Shown here piece by piece: positions 1-7,163 of a DNA stretch of 14,856 nt; the stretch's first letter is position 1; each line of letters starts with the position of its first letter. A program made the position numbers and the translations under genes. Below the pieces are notes generated by a model. That model was not told where the DNA came from. It did no database searches and saw only the letters and a program-made list of their open reading frames with translations. This DNA is from DUEN01 sp024277095 (GTDB lineage: Bacteria; Chloroflexota; Anaerolineae; DUEN01), in NCBI GenBank assembly GCA_024277095.1, contig JAJRVX010000446.1:1-14856 (forward strand), in the 5' to 3' direction.

Positions 1-2
1 TA

Positions 3-113
3 ACCTTGCTCCGCCTGGCAGGCTGGCAATCCATCCCGGACGCCTTCCGTCATTATCGCGCCTCCCTCAAGGAGTCCCTTCAGCTCATAGGCTTGCTGCC
101 TGCCCCAACTTGA
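3..113 (+). CDS. 3' end of an unidentified protein, possibly a transposase (partial)
   Basis: The frame starting at base 3 is open from the window edge and ends at a TGA at 111-113, giving 36 residues that run LLRLAGWQSIPDAFR, then HYRASLKESLQLIG, then LLPAPT. The other two forward frames give no such peptide: one stops early and one runs into the downstream repeat region. The piece has protein-like composition, with a Trp, alternating basic and hydrophobic residues and a helical look. Such short tails are common at the C-terminus of DDE transposases, and the inverted repeats just downstream would fit the edge of an insertion element. No catalytic motif lies inside the window, so the transposase reading is a guess. 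Confidence 0.4.
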   Translation, partial: TLLRLAGWQSIPDAFRHYRASLKESLQLIGLLPAPT

Positions 114-172
114 CTTTGAAAAGACCCTGTGTGGCGGTAGTGTATCTTTTTCGGTGGAAGTACAGCAGGGAG

Positions 173-198
173 CTTTGAGGGGCGCAGCCCCTCAAAAG
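173..198. terminator. Hairpin downstream of the left-edge gene
   Basis: TTTGAGGGG (174-182) and CCCCTCAAA (188-196) form a perfect 9-bp stem with a 5-base loop, CGCAG. It lies 60 bases after the stop codon at 113. The plus strand has no T-run after the stem, but the minus strand reads CTTTT into it, so a role as terminator in either direction is possible. It could also be an imprecise end of a mobile element. Confidence 0.4.
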
Positions 199-220
199 AA
201 ACTTCCCGGTTTCCGCCCCT

Positions 221-273
221 CACCTGCCTCGCCCGGCCTTGCCCACCCGAATTAGGCCGGGAAAGGACAGGTG
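221..273. repeat. Imperfect inverted repeat, arms about 20 bases
   Basis: The left arm begins CACCTG and ends CCCGGCCT (221-239). The right arm is the reverse complement, AGGCCGGG to CAGGTG (254-273), with a few mismatches in the middle. The loop is about 14 bases. It lies about 100 bases downstream of the GH57 stop codon on the minus strand, so it could end that transcript or belong to the adjacent possible mobile element. Confidence 0.4.
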
Positions 274-373
274 CAAAGCGGCAAAAGAGGATGTTTTGGC
301 GGAGGGAGGTCCTTCCGCACCTCCCCTGTGGGCTTGTGATAGGCCTGGCGGAATTTCCACCATTTTGGATACA

Positions 374-2515
374 TTACCTGTGTGGTTCTGTTGCCTCATT
401 GGGAGGTGGCGTCAGTTCCACCTCCAGCGGCTGATCGGTAGGCACCCGGTTGATCTCCTCATCGCCGTGGGCAGCCTGCGCCTGTATCCACAACCGACTC
501 CCCAGGTGCGTTCCTAACGCTTCGAAAGGAACGGCCATCTCCAGCACGGAGTCCCCCGTCGCCGTGGGCAGTGAGCGCCCATTCACGGTGGCGTTCGTCT
601 GGTCCGGCTGCCATGTAAGGGCGTGCTCTTGTCCTGCCGCGTCACGGATCTGCACCGTCAGGCGCAGCTCTGTCAGCGGCTCGATGGTCTCCAATCTCAG
701 GTAGAGCTTCTCCGCATCGTAAGCGACGCGCAGGGCCCGCAAGCCGCTGCCGGCCTGCTGCATGGCCCCTGTGGAGGCCGTCGCCTGCACATGGATCGCC
801 TCCCCCCATTCCTGCGAGGGGTCCGGCAGAGCTTGCAGCCGGGGAGTGATGTATCGGGGCTGGAGGGGGGGCTGTCCTGCGGAGGGAGCTTCGGCCGGGA
901 TCGGCCGCATCAGGGTCTCGGGGACGGGCTGCCCCAGCGCCCGATAGACGTTGGCCAGATGATTCCGGAATAGCTCGTCGAAAAGCGCATCCTGGTCGGA
1001 CGTGTTGCGCTCCGAGTACCACCAGAACCAGTCGCTCCCCTCGGCGATGTAGATCGCCTGCCAGGCGCGTTGGCGGGCTTCGGCCGGCAGCTCGGGGTGG
1101 GCGGCTTGAAAAGAGGTCAGGAACGCCCGGGTATCACGCAGGAGAGACCAGGCCTGGATGTGGCCGGGATCGCCCATCCAGGTCGTGAGGTCCCCGTTGA
1201 TCCACGATCCGGTCGTCACGCGGGCCAGCATGTTGTGGGGGGGATTCATCTCCAGATATTCGCTGACCGTCACCGTCTGCAGGTCCGGATCCTCCTGCAA
1301 GCGACGATAGAGGCTGTGGAGGAAGGCGTCGCCGTTGTGCTCGTATGCCTCCCAGCAGTTCTCGCCGTCCAGGATAATGGAGACCAGGTGGGGTTGCGTG
1401 TCGGGCAGCCGGTGACGGATGATCTGCAGGCGCACGATGAAATCCTCGGCTGCCTGTTCCCCAGGCAGGTGCTGATAGACGAACCCGATCCGATCGGACA
1501 GGACGTGATCTCGGAAGATCATGACCGGCCCGGGTTGATTGTCGATCATGATGATGTAGGGCTGGTAGAGGAGGTGAGGTGTCGTGACGGCGTCCTGGGC
1601 GTCGCGCTGAAACCAGCGGCCCAAACAGCGGCCCAACACGGCTTCATCGGAGGCCAGCCAGCGGAACCCGGCTGCGCCGATCTCCTCTACGGCCTCCTGG
1701 GATACGGCGCCCTCCGAGGGCCATAGCCCGGCGGGGCGACTCCCGAAGGCTTGCTCGTGGCGTTCGATCGCCATTTGGAGCTGGACGGCCGCATCCTCCC
1801 GGGCCTGGAATGGTGGCTGTGGCACGGGGAGCCCTGGGGTGGGGCGTCGGGCGTGGGTGCTGTCGATCAGCAGGGGCAGGATCGGGTGGGAATAAGGCGA
1901 GGCGGTGAGTTCGATCTGTCCGCGCTCCGCCAGCTCGCGGTAAAGAGGTACCACGTGGGCGCACATCTCTCGGTGGTAATCGATGATGTACTCCAGGTCC
2001 TCGACGGTGAATCCCCGTCCCTTCTCCACTAGCCGCCGTAGCGACTCGTCCTGTTCCAGCCGGTTCGGGTCGGTCCACGCTAGCTGGAACCACGCCAGGA
2101 TATCCCGGTACTCTTGGTCATTGAACGCTTGCAGATCGTTGGGCGCGGCCTCATGGCGCTCCAGCAGAGCCCAATAGGGGGGATAGCGGCGGATGATCCT
2201 GTCCCGATGGACGCTGAAGCCGAGGTTGCGGATGTACGCTCGCTCCTCGTCCGTCCACGTGGGCTGCCGGCTGAGGCGCATGATGTGGTCCTCCGCGATC
2301 CCTGCCCCGTACGCCTCCAGTTGCTCGATCAGCACGGGGGTGAAGTTCACCGTCGCGTGGATATGAGGATGCTGTGCCAGAACCTCGGCCATGTGCAGGT
2401 AATCTTTGGCCGCGTGCAGGCGGGCCCACGGGAGGCGGATGACCCCCGTGGTGGGGTCACGGTAATCCGGTTGGTGCATGTGCCAGACGAAGGCGATGTA
2501 GAGCGGATGCGTCAA
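374..2515 (-). CDS. Glycoside hydrolase family 57 protein (alpha-amylase/amylopullulanase type)
   Basis: This 713-residue protein has the GH57 signature regions in order: the HQP motif at 14-16; GLWPSEGAVS at 263-272, with E268 where the family's catalytic nucleophile lies; FRDHVLSDRIGF at 334-345, with D336 as the likely acid/base; and DGENCWEAY at 383-391. GSDWFWWY (493-500) is also typical. GH57 enzymes hydrolyse or transfer alpha-glucans. Residues from about 570 onward look like a separate beta-rich domain, perhaps accessory. There is no signal peptide, so it should be cytoplasmic. The start is a TTG preceded by GGGGAGGG at good distance; no ATG lies upstream of the HQP motif in frame, so this start is favoured. 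It lies 91 bases after lysS and is probably co-transcribed with it. The exact substrate cannot be told. Confidence 0.9.
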   Translation of the reverse strand: MTHPLYIAFVWHMHQPDYRDPTTGVIRLPWARLHAAKDYLHMAEVLAQHPHIHATVNFTPVLIEQLEAYGAGIAEDHIMRLSRQPTWTDEERAYIRNLGFSVHRDRIIRRYPPYWALLERHEAAPNDLQAFNDQEYRDILAWFQLAWTDPNRLEQDESLRRLVEKGRGFTVEDLEYIIDYHREMCAHVVPLYRELAERGQIELTASPYSHPILPLLIDSTHARRPTPGLPVPQPPFQAREDAAVQLQMAIERHEQAFGSRPAGLWPSEGAVSQEAVEEIGAAGFRWLASDEAVLGRCLGRWFQRDAQDAVTTPHLLYQPYIIMIDNQPGPVMIFRDHVLSDRIGFVYQHLPGEQAAEDFIVRLQIIRHRLPDTQPHLVSIILDGENCWEAYEHNGDAFLHSLYRRLQEDPDLQTVTVSEYLEMNPPHNMLARVTTGSWINGDLTTWMGDPGHIQAWSLLRDTRAFLTSFQAAHPELPAEARQRAWQAIYIAEGSDWFWWYSERNTSDQDALFDELFRNHLANVYRALGQPVPETLMRPIPAEAPSAGQPPLQPRYITPRLQALPDPSQEWGEAIHVQATASTGAMQQAGSGLRALRVAYDAEKLYLRLETIEPLTELRLTVQIRDAAGQEHALTWQPDQTNATVNGRSLPTATGDSVLEMAVPFEALGTHLGSRLWIQAQAAHGDEEINRVPTDQPLEVELTPPPNEATEPHR

Positions 2516-2606
2516 CCGTCCCTCCCCGGCTCCGAGGGCTCTCGACGGGTGTAGGTGAGGTACACCTCCTCAGGTGATCGCGTGCCGCGTGTTGTGTAGG
2601 GAACGC

Positions 2607-4082
2607 TCAATCCTTACTCCGTAGATGGGGGAAGAGGATGACCTCCCGGATGGAGGACTTATCGGTCAGAAGCATCGTGAGTCGATCGATCCCCATGCCG
2701 AAGCCGCCGTTGGGGGGCATGCCGTATCGCTGCGCCAGCAGGTAATCCTCGTCCAGGGGATGAGCTTCCTCGTCCCCTGGGGCGTATAGCTTCTGCATCT
2801 CCAGGAGGCGCTGTTCCTGGTCGAGGGGGTCGTTCAGCTCCGTGAAGGCGTTGCCCAGTTCCATGCCGCCGATGAAGAGCTCGAAACGTTCCACGTGTGA
2901 GGGATCATCTGGCTTCTTCTTCGCCAGCGGTGAGATGTCCCTGGGGTAGTCCAGGACGAAGGTGGGCTGGATCAGATGGGGCTCCACCTGGCTGCTCAAG
3001 AGGTAGTCGACCAGTTTGCCCCATGTGGCTTTGGGCTGCGGGTCAAAGCCACGATCCCGCATGACCGCTGCCAGCTCCTCCGCCGTAGGGTGCTGTGCGT
3101 AATCGATCCTCGTGCGCTCGCGGATTGCTTCGCGTAGCGTCACGCGTCGCCAGGGAGGGGACAGGTCGATCTCGTGCCCCTGGTATTGTAGACGGAGGGA
3201 TCCCAGCACCTCTTGCGCTACGTAGGCGACCATCTCCTCGACTAGGGGCATGAGCTTCTCGTAGTCAGCATATGCCCAATAGAACTCCAATTGGGTGAAT
3301 TCGGGGTTGTGCTTGAAGGAGATCCCCTCGTTGCGGAAGTCTCGGCCGATCTCGTAGACCTTTTCGTAGCCGCCTACCAGCAGGCGTTTCAGATAGAGCT
3401 CAAAGGAGATGCGCAAATAGAGATCCTGATCGAGCTGATTGTGATGGGTGATGAAGGGGCGTGCGGCAGCGCCGCCGTAAACCGGCTGTAGGATGGGCGT
3501 CTCCACCTCCAGAAACCCCCGGTCATCCAGGAAGCGGCGCAGGGCCTGGACCGCTCGCGCCCGGGTGATGAACACCTGACGCACCTCGGGATTGACCATG
3601 AGATCGACGTATCGGTGCCGATAGCGAGTCTCCACGTCACGAAGCCCATGCCACTTGTCCGGCAGAGGGAGCAGCGCCTTCGCCAGCAGGCGGATCTTCT
3701 GCACCTGGACGGTGACCTCTCCCGTTCGGGTGCGGAACACAGGCCCGGTCACCTCGACGAAATCCCCGAGATCGAGATCCTTTCGGAAGAAGTTGTAGAG
3801 TTCGTCTCCTACCACATCCCGGCGGATGTAGAACTGGATTCGGCCACTGCCGTCCTCGATGTGAGCGAAGGAGGCCTTCCCCATCACACGCATGGACATC
3901 AGCCGACCGGCCACGGTGACGGGCTGGTCCTCGCCGAGTCGGCTCGCTTCAAATGCGGCGATGGCCTCGGCGGCCGTGTGCGTTCGATGAGCTCGAGGCG
4001 GATACGGATCGATGCCCGCCTCTCGCAGGCGTTCCAGCTTCTGTCGTCGCACGACCTCTTGCTCGGTCAGTGGCTCACTCAT
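2607..4082 (-). CDS. lysS: Lysine--tRNA ligase, class II
   Basis: The 491-residue product charges tRNA-Lys with lysine using ATP, in the cytoplasm. The N-terminal OB-fold anticodon-binding domain spans about residues 50-135. The class II catalytic core follows, with motif 2 as GRDFRNEG (246-253) continuing into HNPEFTQLE, and motif 3 as GGFGMGIDRL (459-468). GGMELGNAFTELNDP (405-419) is the lysine-site segment typical of bacterial LysS. Length matches the usual 490-500 residues. The ATG at 4082 has AGGAGA six bases upstream on the minus strand. It follows greA after 89 bases, and that gap contains a strong hairpin. Confidence 0.97.
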   Translation of the reverse strand: MSEPLTEQEVVRRQKLERLREAGIDPYPPRAHRTHTAAEAIAAFEASRLGEDQPVTVAGRLMSMRVMGKASFAHIEDGSGRIQFYIRRDVVGDELYNFFRKDLDLGDFVEVTGPVFRTRTGEVTVQVQKIRLLAKALLPLPDKWHGLRDVETRYRHRYVDLMVNPEVRQVFITRARAVQALRRFLDDRGFLEVETPILQPVYGGAAARPFITHHNQLDQDLYLRISFELYLKRLLVGGYEKVYEIGRDFRNEGISFKHNPEFTQLEFYWAYADYEKLMPLVEEMVAYVAQEVLGSLRLQYQGHEIDLSPPWRRVTLREAIRERTRIDYAQHPTAEELAAVMRDRGFDPQPKATWGKLVDYLLSSQVEPHLIQPTFVLDYPRDISPLAKKKPDDPSHVERFELFIGGMELGNAFTELNDPLDQEQRLLEMQKLYAPGDEEAHPLDEDYLLAQRYGMPPNGGFGMGIDRLTMLLTDKSSIREVILFPHLRSKD

Positions 4083-4120
4083 GTTGCTCTCCTGGGATGT
4101 GGCGATTTGCAGGCATGATA

Positions 4121-4145
4121 ACGCGACCCGAGAGCCGGGTCGCGT
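4121..4145 (-). terminator. Hairpin between greA and lysS
   Basis: ACGCGACCCG (4121-4130) pairs perfectly with CGGGTCGCGT (4136-4145) around the 5-base loop AGAGC, a 10-bp GC-rich stem. It lies 26 bases after the greA stop on the minus strand. Only a short mixed tract (TATCATG) follows it, so it is not a classical intrinsic terminator. It may give partial termination, or protect the 3' end of greA mRNA and set the greA to lysS ratio. Confidence 0.5.
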
Positions 4146-4171
4146 GGGTGGAGTCGGCCTGTGTGGGGCCG

Positions 4172-4642
4172 CTAAGCGATCTCTACCACCTCGAAGTGCA
4201 GGACGCCGCCGGGGGTTTGTACGGTGATCTTATCGCCGACGCGGCGGCCGAGCAGCGCTTTGCCCAGCGGCGATACGTTGCTGATCTTACCATTGGCCGG
4301 ATCCACCTCGGCGGAGCCGACGATTTGGTACGTCTCCAGCTCGCCCCCGTCAACCTCCTTGATCGTGACGGAGGAGCCCAACTGCACTTCGTGGGTGCTG
4401 CCGCTCTCTTCGATGATGATCGCCTTGCGCAGCATGGCCTCGATGGTTTTGATACGTCCTTCGACGAAGGCCTGTTCGTTTTTCGCCTCGTCGTATCCCG
4501 CGTTCTCGGAGATATCTCCGTCCGCTTTGGCGTCGTGGATATGTTGAGCGACCTGGGGTCGGCGCACATTGCGGAGGTAGTCCAGCTCTTCTTGTAGCTT
4601 TTTGAAACCTTCTGGAGTGAGATAAACCTGTTCTTCGGCCAT
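4172..4642 (-). CDS. greA: Transcription elongation factor GreA
   Basis: GreA binds the RNA polymerase secondary channel and stimulates cleavage of backtracked transcripts. The product has 156 residues, against about 158 in the family. The N-terminal antiparallel coiled coil (about 1-75) carries the acidic tip in GDISENAGYDEAKNEQA; D43 and E46 match the catalytic acidic pair known from E. coli GreA. The C-terminal FKBP-like domain has ISNVSPLGKALLGRRVGD and ends VVEIA. I chose the ATG at 4642, giving MAEEQVYLTPEGF, because it fits the family N-terminus and has GAAAGG upstream. The frame stays open to 4819, but that extension runs across the leader into the promoter's -10 region. Confidence 0.96.
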   Translation of the reverse strand: MAEEQVYLTPEGFKKLQEELDYLRNVRRPQVAQHIHDAKADGDISENAGYDEAKNEQAFVEGRIKTIEAMLRKAIIIEESGSTHEVQLGSSVTIKEVDGGELETYQIVGSAEVDPANGKISNVSPLGKALLGRRVGDKITVQTPGGVLHFEVVEIA

Positions 4643-4785
4643 GGCGCTTTGCCTTTCGTCACCGTGTAGGATTTTACCGGATATGGAGTACAAAAAAGGG
4701 TACCTGAGGGATGTAAGGATTCGCTCCCAGGCCCCTGGCAGGACAGGATACCGGCAAACAAAAGGGCTGGAAGATCGCCCTTGGG

Positions 4786-4797
4786 TGGTGATCACCA
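4786..4797. promoter_or_regulatory. 12-bp palindrome at the greA transcript start
   Basis: TGGTGATCACCA is a perfect 12-bp palindrome a few bases downstream of the start site predicted for greA. Its place would suit an operator, but GGTGATCACC also occurs by chance inside coding sequence in this GC-rich DNA (near 10580 and 12372), so the meaning is uncertain. Confidence 0.3.
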
Positions 4798-4807
4798 GCT
4801 TGAACCA

Positions 4808-4836
4808 ATTATAGCGCAAAGTAGTAAAATTGTAAA
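4808..4836 (-). promoter_or_regulatory. Sigma-70-type promoter of greA(-lysS-GH57)
   Basis: Read on the minus strand the sequence is TTTACA, a 17-base spacer, then a perfect TATAAT. Transcription would start near position 4801, leaving an untranslated leader of about 160 bases before the greA ATG at 4642. Confidence 0.75.
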
Positions 4837-4878
4837 GCTCACGCGAGCGCTAATGATGTATGCTTTCGGGAGGACGCG

Positions 4879-4888
4879 TTACCGGTAA
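4879..4888. promoter_or_regulatory. 10-bp palindrome upstream of the gntR-family promoter
   Basis: TTACCGGTAA is a perfect palindrome ending 10 bases before the -35 box at 4899. It lies between two divergent promoters, so it is a candidate operator for the GntR-type regulator or for another factor. No second copy was noticed in front of the GH88 gene. Confidence 0.35.
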
Positions 4889-4898
4889 TAAAGTCCGT

Positions 4899-4927
4899 TT
4901 GACAATATGCTCGTTTACCTATAAAAT
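4899..4927 (+). promoter_or_regulatory. Sigma-70-type promoter of the GntR/FCD regulator
   Basis: A consensus TTGACA (4899-4904), a 17-base spacer, and TAAAAT (4922-4927) lie in a locally AT-rich patch. Transcription would start near 4934, about 36 bases before the ATG at 4970. Confidence 0.8.
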
Positions 4928-4969
4928 ATATTAACCTCCGTTTAGTCGTTCATGAAAGGGGTTTGCTCA

Positions 4970-5656
4970 ATGCGACAGATTACTAGCTTCCGCAGCAAGA
5001 AAGAGTTGGTGTATGACTCCTTACGCGATGCGATCCTGGCCGGTGATTTGCCGCCGGGAACTCGCCTGATCATTGATGATCTGGCCTCTCAGCTCGGCGT
5101 GAGCCAGATCCCGATCCGGGAGGCGTTGCAGCAGCTCCAGGCCGATGGGTTCGTGGAGATCAAGCCCTATGTGGGCGCCACGGTCACCGAGGTGCACACG
5201 GGGCTGGTCACTGAGGTCTTTGAGCTCCTGGAGGCGATGGAGATCATCAGCGGGCGTGCGGCCTGCCAGCGGATGAGCGATGAGGATCTGCAGGAGCTGG
5301 AGGAGCGTCTGCGCCGCATGGACGATCTCCTGGACGATCTGGATCAGTGGTCTGAGGCGAATATCCAGCTGCACCAGTTCATCTGTGAGAAGGCGGGCAC
5401 CCCGCTGGTGGGCGCTCTGATGAGCAAGGTCGTCGATCACTGGGAGCGCTTGCGGCGCCTCTATCTCAGCGACGTCTTCGCCAGGCGGGTGCGAGAGGCT
5501 CAGGAGCAGCACTGGCGTATGCTGGACGCCTTGCGCGCCAGGGACCCGGATCTGCTGGAGCGCCTGGTGCGTGTGCACAATCGAACGGCGTTGGAAGCTT
5601 ATGCGGATCGTATGGGCAAGACGGAGGTAGCCGAGCAGGAGCCCGGCGTCGCGTGA
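4970..5656 (+). CDS. GntR-family transcriptional regulator, FadR/FCD subfamily
   Basis: The 228-residue protein has an N-terminal winged helix (about 8-75), with the recognition region around LASQLGVSQIPIREALQQL (38-56), and a helical FCD ligand-binding domain (about 80-212). FCD regulators often sense sugar acids or organic acids. Of the usual Asp and three His metal ligands, H135, H181 and H203 are present, but the Asp four residues before the first His is replaced by N131. The second in-frame ATG (4970) is chosen because AAAGGGG lies 8 bases upstream; the first ATG (4952) has no ribosome site. It is divergent from greA and 400 bases upstream of the GH88 set, which it may control. Confidence 0.92.
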   Translation: MRQITSFRSKKELVYDSLRDAILAGDLPPGTRLIIDDLASQLGVSQIPIREALQQLQADGFVEIKPYVGATVTEVHTGLVTEVFELLEAMEIISGRAACQRMSDEDLQELEERLRRMDDLLDDLDQWSEANIQLHQFICEKAGTPLVGALMSKVVDHWERLRRLYLSDVFARRVREAQEQHWRMLDALRARDPDLLERLVRVHNRTALEAYADRMGKTEVAEQEPGVA

Positions 5657-6056
5657 ACCCGACCTGCGTTGGATCTCGTCGAGCGGGATCGGCACCGATT
5701 CCTGGCTGCGTGGACCTCCCGGTGTCGGTCTGTGGGCGCCGCGCTTCTCCTGGGCTCGCTCGGCGATGCTCCTGGTTTTACCTGTCTGCTTCTCTTTCCT
5801 CACGATGGGATCTACGCGCCACATAGGGTGTTGAAGTCCTGGGCTTAATGCCTACAAGATAAGAGCTGATGAGACCTCTGAGGGTCGCCTGAGTCCCCGG
5901 CGGCTGCGCGTGCGACCTCCCCGGGGATGAGGTAGGGGCTTTCTTATATTCCGCTGTGGTCATGTGAGGTGGCGACGCATAAGTCGCCATCGACCGGGCG
6001 TGAGCTGCACGCATCCGGCGGGGGAGTGCGCCGATCTGTTCGAGCGAGGAGACCCG
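5657..6056 (+). other. 400-base non-coding gap before GH88 set
   Basis: No protein-like frame was found here; a minus-strand open frame (5021-5824) is the shadow of the regulator gene. The gap contains CCCC/GGGG-rich inverted segments near 5892-5935. It also has a weak promoter-like pair, TTGAAG (5831) and TACAAG (5853) with a 16-base spacer, and a hairpin at 5968-5991. The control region of the GH88 set is presumably here, but none of the promoter matches is convincing. Confidence 0.5.
5968..5991 (+). promoter_or_regulatory. Hairpin in the leader of the GH88 gene
   Basis: TGGCGAC (5970-5976) pairs with GTCGCCA (5983-5989) around the 6-base loop GCATAA. One wobble and one more pair extend it to 9 bp. 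It lies about 65 bases before the GH88 start and has no T-run, so a leader structure or a protein-binding site is more likely than a terminator. Confidence 0.35.
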
Positions 6057-7163
6057 ATGGCCGGTCGCAAGGACATCGATCACAAGTGTCGGGAGGCGCT
6101 GGCGTTTGCCGGGCGGCAATTGCGGCATCTGGTCGAGACGTATCCCGATTACTTCCCCATGTACACGGTGAACGGGAAGTGGAAGCATGAGGGGGAGGCG
6201 TGGACCAATTGGTGCGAGGGCTTCCTGGGGGGGCAGCTGTGGTTGCTGTATGAACACACGGGCGATCCGTGGTGGCGGGAGAAGGCCGAACATTACTCAC
6301 GTCTCATCGAGCATCGGAAGACGGATCGCACCGTGCACGACCTCGGGTTCCTCTTCTGGCCCACCTGGAAGCGGTGGTACGACCTCACTGTCGATGAGGC
6401 GATCCATCGGGTGGTGATCGAGGCCGGGCGCACGCTGGCCTTGCGCTTTCAGGAGAAGGGTGGATATCTCTGCTCCTTCGTTGCGGAGAACAGCCTATTC
6501 ATCGACATCATGATGAACGTGGGCATCATCTTCTATGCCGCTCAGCAGACCCATGACGCCGATCTGTGGGATGTCGCTTATCGCCATTCGCTCACGACAC
6601 GCCGCACGCTGGTGCGCGGCGATGGCAGCACGGCTCATGAGGGCATCTTCGATACGGAGACGGGGGAGTTCCTGCGCCAGAGCACCCACCAGGGCTGGCG
6701 GGGGGACTCCGCATGGGCCCGTGGCCTGGCGTGGGCGCTGTATGGGTTCGGCACGGTGTACACGTTCACCCGGGACCCCCGGTTCCTGGCCACCGCCGAA
6801 GCCTGTGCGAACTACTATATCGAGCGCACCCCCGCCCATGGCGTCCCGCCCAATGATTGGGACGAGCCGGACCCCGCGCTGCCGTATGAGAGCTCCGCAG
6901 CTGCCATTGCCGCCAGTGGCATGTGGAACCTGGCCAAACTGACCGGCGACCCCGCCCGGGCGCATCTGTATCGGGAGTATGCCCTGGGCATCCTGGACAC
7001 GTTGACGGAGCCCGAGTTCCTTGCCGTGGACACGCCGGGGTGGGAGGGGGTCCTCAAGCATGGCATTTACCATCAGCGCAAGGGGTTGGGCGTGGATGAG
7101 AGCGTGATGTGGGGGGATTATTTCTTTGTAGAGGCGATCAGCAAGGTGATCCACGATGGGTGA
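6057..7163 (+). CDS. Unsaturated uronyl hydrolase, glycoside hydrolase family 88
   Basis: GH88 enzymes remove 4,5-unsaturated uronic acids from the non-reducing end of oligosaccharides made by polysaccharide lyases, by hydrating the double bond. The 368-residue product is near the usual 370-380. D95 in HDLGF and D150 in FIDIMMN match the two catalytic aspartates of Bacillus unsaturated glucuronyl hydrolase (D88 and D149). QGWRGDSAWARGLAWALYGF (212-231) and DESVMWGDYFF near the C-terminus are family hallmarks of the (alpha/alpha)6 barrel. No signal peptide is seen, so the substrate is probably taken up first. The ATG at 6057 is chosen because GAGGAG lies 5 bases upstream; the frame is open from 5964 without another ribosome site. 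No lyase or transporter gene is in the window. Confidence 0.92.
   Translation: MAGRKDIDHKCREALAFAGRQLRHLVETYPDYFPMYTVNGKWKHEGEAWTNWCEGFLGGQLWLLYEHTGDPWWREKAEHYSRLIEHRKTDRTVHDLGFLFWPTWKRWYDLTVDEAIHRVVIEAGRTLALRFQEKGGYLCSFVAENSLFIDIMMNVGIIFYAAQQTHDADLWDVAYRHSLTTRRTLVRGDGSTAHEGIFDTETGEFLRQSTHQGWRGDSAWARGLAWALYGFGTVYTFTRDPRFLATAEACANYYIERTPAHGVPPNDWDEPDPALPYESSAAAIAASGMWNLAKLTGDPARAHLYREYALGILDTLTEPEFLAVDTPGWEGVLKHGIYHQRKGLGVDESVMWGDYFFVEAISKVIHDG

Larger units (their letters stand above)
114..373. other. Gene-free stretch with two inverted repeats
   Basis: No convincing gene lies between the tail of the left-edge gene and the stop codon of the minus-strand GH57 gene. A short forward open frame (239-517) has no family resemblance and runs antisense into GH57. 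The stretch holds two separate inverted repeats, at 173-198 and 221-273. They may terminate transcription arriving from either side, or mark the end of a mobile element. Confidence 0.5.

Noticed and set aside
2548..2566. Hairpin GGTGTA/TACACC between lysS and the GH57 gene
   Set aside because: Only a 6-bp stem with a 7-base loop and no T-run; too weak to call a terminator.
4643..4819. N-terminal extension of GreA by about 59 residues
   Set aside because: It would start within the -10 region of the promoter, and the family N-terminus and a ribosome site are found at 4642.
5021..5824. Minus-strand open frame antisense to the GntR-type regulator
   Set aside because: The frame is a by-product of high GC codon use; the plus-strand protein has clear wHTH and FCD domains.
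5831..5858. TTGAAG-16-TACAAG as the GH88 promoter
   Set aside because: Both boxes match the consensus in only four of six places, and the distance to the start is about 200 bases.
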